Shown in pieces: positions 7,605-13,519 of a DNA stretch of 13,519 nt. The notes beneath the pieces are model-generated. The model did no database searches, had not been told where the DNA came from, and saw nothing but the letters and a program-made list of their open reading frames with translations. This stretch comes from DASWUZ01 sp036401395 (GTDB lineage: Bacteria; Acidobacteriota; Terriglobia; Terriglobales; Acidobacteriaceae), in assembly GCA_036401395.1 (NCBI GenBank), contig DASWUZ010000054.1, positions 1-13,519 of the forward strand, written 5' to 3'. The stretch's first letter is position 1. Every line of letters starts with the position of its first letter. The position numbers and the translations under genes are program-made.

Positions 7605-9002
7605 TCAGGACATGCGCGCGAGCCGGTTCAATCCATTGAAGGCGGCCGCTTTATAGCATTCCGCCAGAGTGGGGTAGTTGAACACAGTGTCTACGAAGTA
7701 GTCCACCGTACCGTTGAGGGCCATCACTGCCTGGCCGATGTGGACGAGTTCCGCGGCACCCTCGCCGATGATGTGGATGCCAAGGATCGCCTTGGTTTCG
7801 CGGTTAAAAATGAGCTTTAGGCGGCCAGTCGTGTCGCCGCGAATCTGGCCGCGGGCGATCTCGCGGTAGTAGGCCACGCCGACCTCGTAGGGCACGTCTT
7901 CATCGGTGAGTTGCTCTTCTGTCTTGCCGATAAAAGAGATTTCGGGGATGGTGTAGATGCCGTAGGGGTAGAGGCTGGGGTTGGTGTGCAGGCTCTCGTC
8001 ATTGAAGACGCGGGCGACGGCGATGCGGCCCTGCTCCATCGAAACGGAGGCAAGACTGGGGAAGCCGATCACGTCGCCGACGGCAAAGATGTTTTTGGCC
8101 TTGGTGCGGAAGTCTTTGTCGACGGGAATGCGCCCACGCGAATCGGCCTCGATGCCGGCGGCGGCGAGATTGAGCTCGTCGACGTTGCCCTGGCGACCTA
8201 CGGCGTAGAGCAAGGCGTCGGCGTTGATGCGCTTCTTGCTTTCGAGATTGGCTACTACGGAGCCCTCGGGGAGCTGTTCGACGCTCTCTACTTCCTCGCC
8301 GAGCCGCATGGTGACGCGGGTGTCGCGCAGATGATAGCTGAGGGCCTCGACGATCTCCTGGTCAGCAAACTCGAGCAGGCGGGGACGCTTTTCGATCAGA
8401 GTGACGCGGATGCCGAGGGCTGAGAACATGCAGGTGTACTCCACGCCGATGACGCCGCCGCCGACCACGATGAGGGTGCGGGGCAGCTCCTTCATTTCGA
8501 GGATCTGGTCGCTGTTGATGATGGTACTGCCGTTCGTCGGGACGCGCGGGGAGGTGGCCGGCTTGGTGCCGACGGCGATGATGATGCTGGCTGCCTCGTA
8601 TACGTTTGAGCTGCCGGTAGGGCTGTTCAGGCGAACGTGGGTCGCGTCTTCAAAGGTGGCGACGCCGGTGAGTACGTCCACACCGTTGCGCGAGAGCTGG
8701 GCCTCGGTTACGTCGACTTCTGTCTTGATCACGTGCTGGATGCGGAAGGCGAGGTCCGCCATCGTGATCTTTTCCTTGACGCGGTAGTTCATGCCATAGA
8801 TGGAGCGATAGTTGTAGCCGGATAAGTGCAGCACGGCCTCGCGCATGGTCTTGCTGGGGATGGTGCCGGTGTTGATACACACTCCGCCGACCACGCCGCG
8901 CATTTCGACCACGGCAACTTTCTTACCGCGCTTTACGGCAGCCACGGCGGCGCGTTGTCCGGAAGGCCCAGAGCCGATGACGATTAGATCGAAGCTATTC
9001 AT
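7605..9002 (-). CDS. sthA: Soluble NAD(P) transhydrogenase SthA
   Basis: The 465-residue flavoprotein catalyses hydride exchange between NADPH and NAD+ in the cytoplasm. It has the fold of the pyridine nucleotide-disulfide oxidoreductases: FAD-binding GSGPSG (10-15), NAD(P)-binding GGGVIG (181-186), the second FAD segment NIFAVGD (304-310) and the C-terminal dimerisation domain (from about 345). Two replacements mark it as SthA rather than a lipoamide or glutathione reductase. The active-site disulfide CxxxxC is C42 to T47 (CINTGT, before IPSK), and the C-terminal HPTxxE is YPTLAE (443-448), matching the FNYPT of known SthA. HIIGEGAAELVHIG is also typical. It is transcribed away from the thiE-like gene and toward the ROK kinase; SthA could rebalance NADPH made during sugar oxidation. 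No strong Shine-Dalgarno is seen before the ATG. Confidence 0.93.
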   Translation of the reverse strand: MNSFDLIVIGSGPSGQRAAVAAVKRGKKVAVVEMRGVVGGVCINTGTIPSKTMREAVLHLSGYNYRSIYGMNYRVKEKITMADLAFRIQHVIKTEVDVTEAQLSRNGVDVLTGVATFEDATHVRLNSPTGSSNVYEAASIIIAVGTKPATSPRVPTNGSTIINSDQILEMKELPRTLIVVGGGVIGVEYTCMFSALGIRVTLIEKRPRLLEFADQEIVEALSYHLRDTRVTMRLGEEVESVEQLPEGSVVANLESKKRINADALLYAVGRQGNVDELNLAAAGIEADSRGRIPVDKDFRTKAKNIFAVGDVIGFPSLASVSMEQGRIAVARVFNDESLHTNPSLYPYGIYTIPEISFIGKTEEQLTDEDVPYEVGVAYYREIARGQIRGDTTGRLKLIFNRETKAILGIHIIGEGAAELVHIGQAVMALNGTVDYFVDTVFNYPTLAECYKAAAFNGLNRLARMS

Positions 9003-9217
9003 TCAAAACTACTCGCAGACCATGATGAAGGACCGGAATGGAAGACCGGAGATGCGGCGAACATTTTGGCGCTACCCATGAGTGCAAAATCGGCCAGACT
9101 TGAAGCTACCATAGGCGTTGGATGATGTCGCCGTGGCGCAGGGACCGTAATGGAACTTGATTTTCACCTGATGCCGCGTGCTCTGACAAGCGCGCTCGCA
9201 ATCGTAGACTGGAATCC

Positions 9218-9883
9218 ATGCAACTCTATGCGATCACCGACCGAACGGCGCTCGCGCGCGACAAGTCGCATCAGTGTGAAGAGTTAGTGAAAATGACGGC
9301 GGCCTGGGCGCAGGGTGGGGTCGACTATATACAGGTGCGGGAGAAAGACCTGGAGCCGGCTGAACTGGAGGCGCTGGTTCGCCGGATTGTCGATGCTGTC
9401 AGGGCGGTTTCGGCGGACCGTGCACGCCCGTCGACGAGGGTACTGGTGAACGGAACGGCGTCCCTTGCTGCCAGGGTTGCGATAGCGGGCGGCGCGGACG
9501 GAGTCCACCTGCCGGGTGGGTTTACCAGTATGTCGATCGCCGAGTCTATCGCTGAGGTGCGGCGCGGTTTTGCTCCGCGAGCCGCAATCGTCAGCGTTGC
9601 ATGCCACTCCTTGTCGGATATTGAATGGGCACGCGACGCGGGGGCTGATCTGGTGCTGTTTGCGCCCGTGTTCGGCAAGGTTGTGGTGGGTTTGCGGTGG
9701 CCGGGTGTAGGGCTGGAGTCGCTTGTGTCTGCTTGTACGATCGCAGGCCCGATGCCGGTCTTCGCGCTGGGCGGCGTTTCGGCTCAAAACGCGAGGGACT
9801 GCATCGACGCGGGCGCAGCCGGGGTAGCCGGGATTCGCCTTTTCGTGGATAGGGGTTGGGAGCCGCTCGTTGATCAGGTCTGA
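9218..9883 (+). CDS. ThiE/TenI-family TIM-barrel protein
   Basis: The 221-residue protein has the single (beta/alpha)8 domain of thiamine phosphate synthase (ThiE) and thiazole tautomerase (TenI). The QVREKD loop (39-44) supplies the conserved Arg and Lys, GADGVHL (92-98) is a family hallmark, and the CHSLSDIEWA and LVLFAPVF segments (129-138, 145-152) and the ALGGVSAQN phosphate loop (183-191) follow in order. The two aspartates that hold magnesium in Bacillus subtilis ThiE are not present: the ND pair is N78-G79, and the HLGQxD segment reads HLPGG. That leans toward TenI-like tautomerase or a changed function, so I give no symbol. No other thiamine gene and no obvious TPP riboswitch lies nearby. 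The gene converges on the receptor gene with a 24-bp gap. The ATG is preceded by no strong Shine-Dalgarno. Confidence 0.78.
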   Translation: MQLYAITDRTALARDKSHQCEELVKMTAAWAQGGVDYIQVREKDLEPAELEALVRRIVDAVRAVSADRARPSTRVLVNGTASLAARVAIAGGADGVHLPGGFTSMSIAESIAEVRRGFAPRAAIVSVACHSLSDIEWARDAGADLVLFAPVFGKVVVGLRWPGVGLESLVSACTIAGPMPVFALGGVSAQNARDCIDAGAAGVAGIRLFVDRGWEPLVDQV

Positions 9884-9907
9884 CTCGAGCATTGATGTGC
9901 TTGCGCT

Positions 9908-12247
9908 TCACTTCCTGCGGAAATGATATGTAACTGACGCGGTTACATATGATCTCAACGGGAATCCTGTGACGCGCTCGAAGGGATTACCCTCTCCCGG
10001 TAACGCGAGAGTTTCGAGCGTCTGGCCGCCATAGCCGCTGGCGACGAAAAAGTTCACTCCGGCATCGATGCCTTTACTGTCGAAAGGACGGACGATCGCC
10101 CCGCGGAACTCGCGGACCGGGACGGCGTTAAAGCGGTCGCCGAGGGGCTTGATGCCGACCTGTTCATATTCGCCACGAGCCACCAGATGCGCGGGAAGTT
10201 TGTCGATCGTGGCAAGCACGTCCCAAATGAGGCGAGGCGCCTCCGGCGTAGGAGTACCGTCGTTGCGATCATGGGCATCGGCGCGAGCGTAAAGCGCCTG
10301 CACAAAACCATGGCTGAAGTTGTGACGCGCCGTCAGGGCCAGTGACTTGATGATCCCTGGGCCTTCGTCTTCCTGTAGGCCGGTGTCATTTGAAACGCGA
10401 CCGAGGGATTGGGACGTCGTGACTTGTTCGAGGGTGAGGCGGAGGTCGGTGCGAGCAACGTACTTGCTGATGACAAGTTGATTGGACCGCGCCTTGCTGA
10501 CGACGGTGGTCCCCATTATCGCGGTAGCTCCAATGCGAGGGTCGTTCACGTGAAAGGATTGCCCGTAGCTGTAGGCAACGGTTGGGAGATAAGCAGCAGT
10601 CTCCGGGGGGAGCAGCGTGATCGTGCCTTTGGGCGAGTTCACGCCCGCAGTACGGGAGAACGAGTCGAACGGGCGGTAGATGTCCTGATTATTCAGAGAC
10701 ACCTCGTCGCGCCGATAGCCGAGGTTGTAGTGCAGAAAGTGGGCCAGCGTGCCGTCCGAGGCCACGAAGGGGCTGTAGAAGTCGATGACCACATTATTGG
10801 CGGTTAAATGCTGGAATTTTCCTGCGCTGTCGGCTCGATCCAGATCCAGGGCGCTCGGGGCTTCGCGGCGGAAATCCGCGCCGGCAAGGAGCGAAAATTT
10901 CGTGTTGTAGTTTTCCGCGTAGAGCACCTCTTCGCCATTCACATTGCGATGTTCGCTCTGACGGATGAGGCCGTTGCCGCAATCTGGGAAGCCGAAGGTC
11001 GTGCTGCAATCGGCGGGATCAAGCGTGAAGGCAAAGTTGGGGCGCACGTCGAGAGTGTAGTAACGGTAGAAGCCGGAAAACTGCAGCTGGCGATGGCTGG
11101 TCATGTGCCAGATGTCGTTGAAGATGAGAGCGCCATTTGAGGTCTCTTCCTGCTGACGGGGATCGATGGTGTCGCCCGCCACTGGAACATTGATCGGGAT
11201 CAGGCCGGGCTGGAACGCGAACCCGTAATACCCAATGCCGTAGACAGTAAGTTGGTTCTGACCGAAGTCGAAGATCTTCGAGACATTGCCCTTGTATTGT
11301 TTGCGGTGCTCGAGGCGCTTGAGGAAGCCGTTGCCGTAGGAGACTTCCCCACCAAGCCACATCTTGTCCGCCGGGTTGGCGGGGCTCCACGCGGCAGTAA
11401 GGTTCAAGTTGCGGTAGTCTCCGGTAAGCCGGACCATCGGTTCGACGCGATCGCGCAGGCCAAAAACGATTGCCGCGTTTTCGGAGTTGTTGCCCTCGCG
11501 TACGTTGAATGCGCCGCCGTCGGTTTGAACGCTTTCAATGGCGATCGGAATGATTACATTCGGGTCGGCATAGCCGTTGCCATGCGCGTTCGCCGGCAGA
11601 TTGTTTTGAAATAAATACCCGCCGACCTGGAAGAACATGGCGATGGGCTCGCCGTGATCGCCCGCCACGCCGGGAACGAAGTATTGCGGCGGCTTGACTC
11701 CGCCGGCGGGCGACTCGACGGGCATGCCGGGAATCGAGATGGGCATGCCGGGACGACCGGGGTTGGCGTCGAGGGTCTCGTCGCGAATCATGACGCGCTG
11801 CGCAGGGTCAGGCACGAAAAGCCCAGTGTCGCTCACGTCCGCGGTCACAGTGACGGATTGATTCTCGGAAGCGATGGCGGAGAACTGGAGGTTCGCGGTC
11901 TTCGCTTCATTCTGGGCCAGGACGATGGTTTGCTCCAGAACTGCGAAGCCTTGTGATTCGGCGGTGAGGCGGTATTCGCCAGCGTCGAGGCCAGCGAAGG
12001 AAAATTGGCCGTCGGTGCCGGTGTTGGCTTCGTGACGCGAGGAGTCAGCGCGGCGGTGGAGGGTAATGGTCGCGCCGGGGACAAACTTCCCCTGCGTATC
12101 GGAGAGCGCTCCCGAAAATGAACACCCAGACGCCGCGGCGGCGGCCGAGACGATCGATGCCAGCAGCAGGAAAAGTCCCCACGAGAAGAAGCTGGAGCAG
12201 CGCAGCCGGATTGCCGGGCGTATATCGATTTGGTGAGAGGGGCTCAA
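9908..12247 (-). CDS. TonB-dependent outer-membrane receptor, carboxypeptidase-regulatory-like type
   Basis: The 779-residue protein has a basic N-terminus and a hydrophobic signal segment (about 18-40, SFFSWGLFLLLASIVSAA), then a carboxypeptidase-regulatory-like beta-sandwich (about 42-122, with GALSDTQGKFVPGATITL and TGTDGQFSFAGLDAGEYRL). A plug-like region follows (about 145-270), then alternating beta-strand sequence to the end, closing with YVTASVTYHF plus RRK. This is the outer-membrane transporter/oligosaccharide receptor architecture abundant in Acidobacteriota, though it is shorter than many of its roughly 1000-residue relatives, and I see no clear TonB box. The substrate cannot be told. 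The start is uncertain: no ATG or GTG lies in frame between the upstream TAG (12283-12281) and the signal peptide, so the TTG at 12247 is the best candidate. It converges with the thiE-like gene. Confidence 0.88.
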   Translation of the reverse strand: MSPSHQIDIRPAIRLRCSSFFSWGLFLLLASIVSAAAAASGCSFSGALSDTQGKFVPGATITLHRRADSSRHEANTGTDGQFSFAGLDAGEYRLTAESQGFAVLEQTIVLAQNEAKTANLQFSAIASENQSVTVTADVSDTGLFVPDPAQRVMIRDETLDANPGRPGMPISIPGMPVESPAGGVKPPQYFVPGVAGDHGEPIAMFFQVGGYLFQNNLPANAHGNGYADPNVIIPIAIESVQTDGGAFNVREGNNSENAAIVFGLRDRVEPMVRLTGDYRNLNLTAAWSPANPADKMWLGGEVSYGNGFLKRLEHRKQYKGNVSKIFDFGQNQLTVYGIGYYGFAFQPGLIPINVPVAGDTIDPRQQEETSNGALIFNDIWHMTSHRQLQFSGFYRYYTLDVRPNFAFTLDPADCSTTFGFPDCGNGLIRQSEHRNVNGEEVLYAENYNTKFSLLAGADFRREAPSALDLDRADSAGKFQHLTANNVVIDFYSPFVASDGTLAHFLHYNLGYRRDEVSLNNQDIYRPFDSFSRTAGVNSPKGTITLLPPETAAYLPTVAYSYGQSFHVNDPRIGATAIMGTTVVSKARSNQLVISKYVARTDLRLTLEQVTTSQSLGRVSNDTGLQEDEGPGIIKSLALTARHNFSHGFVQALYARADAHDRNDGTPTPEAPRLIWDVLATIDKLPAHLVARGEYEQVGIKPLGDRFNAVPVREFRGAIVRPFDSKGIDAGVNFFVASGYGGQTLETLALPGEGNPFERVTGFPLRSYVTASVTYHFRRK
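9926..9950. repeat. Perfect 9-bp inverted repeat at the receptor gene 3' end
   Basis: ATATGTAAC (9926-9934) and GTTACATAT (9942-9950) are exact reverse complements separated by 7 nt. The repeat lies within the last codons of the receptor gene and encodes the last beta-strand (YVT...VTY). It is AT-rich and lacks a T-tract, so it is not a classic terminator, but it could form a hairpin at the mRNA 3' end between the two convergent genes. Confidence 0.6.
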
Positions 12248-12413
12248 GGCGTCATGCTGTGCTCTGCGGTTCCACCATTGCTACGGCGGCCGCGCCAAGT
12301 CAGATTGCCGTGAAGCGCTCTTTTCCTGACGCATTTCGCGACGCCCCGAGAGAGACACCACACATGAGAGCCTTGGAAGCGGTGCTGTGCCCAGGCTTAC
12401 GATCCTTAAGTAA

Positions 12414-12545
12414 CTAGGAGTCGGAAGGCTTGGGGGTTACTCGTCCTGGCAAGTAGGCGTCTTCGCGACGGCGGCCGGGCTCTACCTTGGGCTGCTTCTT
12501 GGGTGCCTTCTTGGTTTCTCGTTTGCCAATGCTCTTGTTTCCCAT
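12414..12545 (-). CDS. Small Lys/Arg-rich conserved-looking protein, 43 residues
   Basis: An ATG at 12545 opens a 43-codon frame ending in TAG at 12414. The product begins MGNKSIGKRETKKAPKKQ and continues with EPGRRREDAYLPGRVTPK; about a third of its residues are Lys or Arg, with many prolines and no hydrophobic segment. An in-frame TAG four codons upstream fixes the start. GGTGA immediately before the ATG is a weak, very close ribosome site. The start resembles short, basic, uncharacterised proteins I recall from Acidobacteriota and other soil bacteria; function unknown, possibly nucleic-acid or ribosome binding given its charge. It is divergent from the DUF177 gene and lies 166 bp upstream of the receptor gene on the same strand. 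Confidence 0.6.
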   Translation of the reverse strand: MGNKSIGKRETKKAPKKQPKVEPGRRREDAYLPGRVTPKPSDS

Positions 12546-12661
12546 ATCACCAGTCTATCTCGCCTTCAGGAGCCGGCGCACGTCCGGCACGATGATATTC
12601 TTGAAATAGAAAGTGTCAGGACTGAGACGGGGGAATACCTCCTCCCGTTTGACCCCTCCCC

Positions 12662-12665
12662 AGGA
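12662..12665 (+). promoter_or_regulatory. Ribosome-binding site deciding the DUF177 start
   Basis: AGGA lies 6 nt before the ATG at 12672. A TTG at 12666, in the same frame two codons earlier, would leave no space for this site, so the ATG is chosen. Confidence 0.65.
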
Positions 12666-12671
12666 TTGCCA

Positions 12672-13223
12672 ATGCTGATTACCGTCGCGGATTTAGAGCG
12701 CGAACCCCTTAAATTTGACTTGGCGTTAGCGCCGGGCACGATCGATTATGGTCTCGATGTCCAACAGCTAGACCCGCTTGTGGTAGCCGGGGTGGCCGAC
12801 CTGATCGTCGAACATCGCGGGCCGGGAAACCTCGTTCCCGACATCCGGGTGCGCGCCGATTACCGGGCACGCTTCCAGGTGGAGTGCGCGCGTTGCGTCG
12901 AGCCGGTGGAGCAGGCGCTGGGTGGAAATTTTGACTTGCTGTATCGGCCGGTACGCGCGGATGGCGACGCTTCTGAGAACTCGATCACGACTTCGGAGAC
13001 GGAAATCGGGTATTATCAGGAGGGCGGTCTTGTGCTTGAAGACGTGCTGCGGGAGCAGGTGCTTTTGACCTTGCCGCCGCGCACACTTTGCCGCGAAGAC
13101 TGTAAAGGACTTTGCCCGCAGTGCGGTCAAGACCTGAATATGAAGGCCTGCAACTGCGACGGGACTACGTCCGACCCCCGGTGGACAGCACTCGCGGACT
13201 TGCGGAGCCGAATCAAACCCTAG
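12672..13223 (+). CDS. DUF177/YceD family protein (23S rRNA accumulation)
   Basis: The 183-residue protein matches the DUF177 (YceD) family, whose Escherichia coli member is linked to 23S rRNA accumulation and whose gene regularly precedes rpmF. Visible marks are the CARC motif (72-75) followed by VEPVEQ, an acidic middle part, and a C-terminal cysteine cluster CREDCKGLCPQCGQDLN (140-156) followed by CNC (160-162) and DPRWTALADL (168-177). The eight cysteines suggest metal binding, as in many non-proteobacterial members. The ATG at 12672 is preferred over a TTG six bases upstream because of AGGA spacing. rpmF follows after 128 bp on the same strand. The TAG stop is contained in a 6-bp stem (CCCTAG 13218-13223 with CTAGGG 13235-13240) that lacks a T-tract, so read-through into rpmF is likely. 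Confidence 0.88.
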   Translation: MLITVADLEREPLKFDLALAPGTIDYGLDVQQLDPLVVAGVADLIVEHRGPGNLVPDIRVRADYRARFQVECARCVEPVEQALGGNFDLLYRPVRADGDASENSITTSETEIGYYQEGGLVLEDVLREQVLLTLPPRTLCREDCKGLCPQCGQDLNMKACNCDGTTSDPRWTALADLRSRIKP

Positions 13224-13274
13224 TTCGATAAAAGCTAGGGGAATGCCTTGTGTTTGAGAGCGAGACGTAGGCAG

Positions 13275-13317
13275 CCATCGTCGCGATGGAATATTCGAAG
13301 GCAGCCCGTCGAGTATT
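13275..13317 (+). promoter_or_regulatory. Two adjacent hairpins in the rpmF leader
   Basis: CCATCG (13275-13280) and CGATGG (13284-13289) form a perfect 6-bp stem with a 3-nt loop. Directly after it, AATATTCGA (13290-13298) pairs with TCGAGTATT (13309-13317), a 9-bp stem with one G-U pair and a 10-nt loop. They sit 34 bp before the rpmF ATG and outside any gene. They could be an autoregulatory ribosomal-protein leader, an mRNA processing site or chance; none is followed by a T-tract, so they are not classic terminators. Confidence 0.4.
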
Positions 13318-13351
13318 GATGTACAGGATATGAAGTGCGAAAGGAACTGTA

Positions 13352-13519
13352 ATGCCTAATCCAAAGCGTCGCCACTCCAAGGCGCGCACCTCGAAGCGCC
13401 GTTCGCATGACGCGCTCACGCCCATCGTCACCTCGGAATGCCCCAACTGCCACGAGCGCAAGTTGCCGCATCGCATCTGCATGAAGTGCGGGACCTATAA
13501 GGGGCAGGAAGTCATCGAA
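13352..13519 (+). CDS. rpmF: 50S ribosomal protein L32 (partial at window edge)
   Basis: Bacterial L32 is a small zinc-ribbon protein of the large ribosomal subunit. The frame opens with MPNPKRRHSKARTSKRRSHD, the typical basic L32 N-terminus, and carries the zinc ribbon CPNC (30-33) and CMKC (43-46) followed by GTYKGQEVIE. The 56 codons run to the last base of the window without a stop; the family is about 57-62 residues, so only a few codons are missing. AAGGA (13341-13345) lies 6 nt upstream of the ATG. It follows the DUF177 gene, as in many bacteria, and plsX is the usual next gene, beyond this window. Confidence 0.97.
   Translation, partial: MPNPKRRHSKARTSKRRSHDALTPIVTSECPNCHERKLPHRICMKCGTYKGQEVIE

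Noticed and set aside
8999..9112. 37-codon - strand frame ending in ATGA overlap with the sthA start
   Set aside because: Ser/Ala-rich, no ribosome-binding site and no recognisable similarity; the overlap alone is weak evidence.
12627..12648. ACGGGGG/CTCCCGT hairpin upstream of the DUF177 gene
   Set aside because: A 7-bp stem with a wobble pair and only a short T-run afterwards; it could be part of the leader but there is not enough to call it.

Overview
The window looks like an ordinary chromosomal stretch from an Acidobacteriota member (order Terriglobales, Granulicella/Terriglobus/Edaphobacter-like). The reasons are the moderately high GC, an outer-membrane TonB-dependent receptor with an N-terminal carboxypeptidase-regulatory-like domain (an architecture greatly expanded in that phylum), secreted glycoside hydrolases, and a DUF177-rpmF pair. 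This placement is inferred from gene style; no rRNA or tRNA is present to confirm it.

Layout. Positions 1-311 hold no recognisable gene. Two secreted clan GH-A glycosidases follow on the + strand: a GH59 galactocerebrosidase-like enzyme with a Sec signal (312-2273) and a large GH2 enzyme with a Tat signal and two discoidin-like modules (2439-6182). Facing them on the - strand, and overlapping the last 50 bp of the GH2 gene, is the last 65 codons of a GH78-type alpha-L-rhamnosidase whose upstream part is gone (6133-6330). The scar region that follows (6331-6616) carries two 12-bp near-identical direct repeats resembling LacI-family operator cores. On the - strand, sthA (soluble transhydrogenase, 9002 to 7605) is followed by a divergent ROK-family sugar kinase (7522 to 6617). 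A ThiE/TenI-like gene (9218-9883, +) converges on the TonB-dependent receptor gene (12247 to 9908, -). Upstream of the receptor is a 43-codon Lys-rich small protein gene (12545 to 12414, -). The right end is the housekeeping pair DUF177 (12672-13223) and rpmF (from 13352, cut by the window edge), with a hairpin-rich leader before rpmF.

How it fits together. The left half is a small glycan-utilisation patch: exported beta-glycosidases, a lost rhamnosidase, and a cytoplasmic ROK kinase next to an NAD(P) transhydrogenase that could balance redox during sugar catabolism. The presence of a dead rhamnosidase suggests that the ancestral substrate carried rhamnose and beta-linked galactose or related sugars, as in plant cell-wall glycans; this is inference. 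I see no CRISPR array, insertion sequence, integrase, toxin-antitoxin or defence module, and nothing I would call a new multi-gene system. The most informative points are the rhamnosidase relic with its antisense overprint of the GH2 tail, the atypical ROK kinase, the Asp-less ThiE/TenI protein, the missed small gene, and the rpmF leader hairpins.
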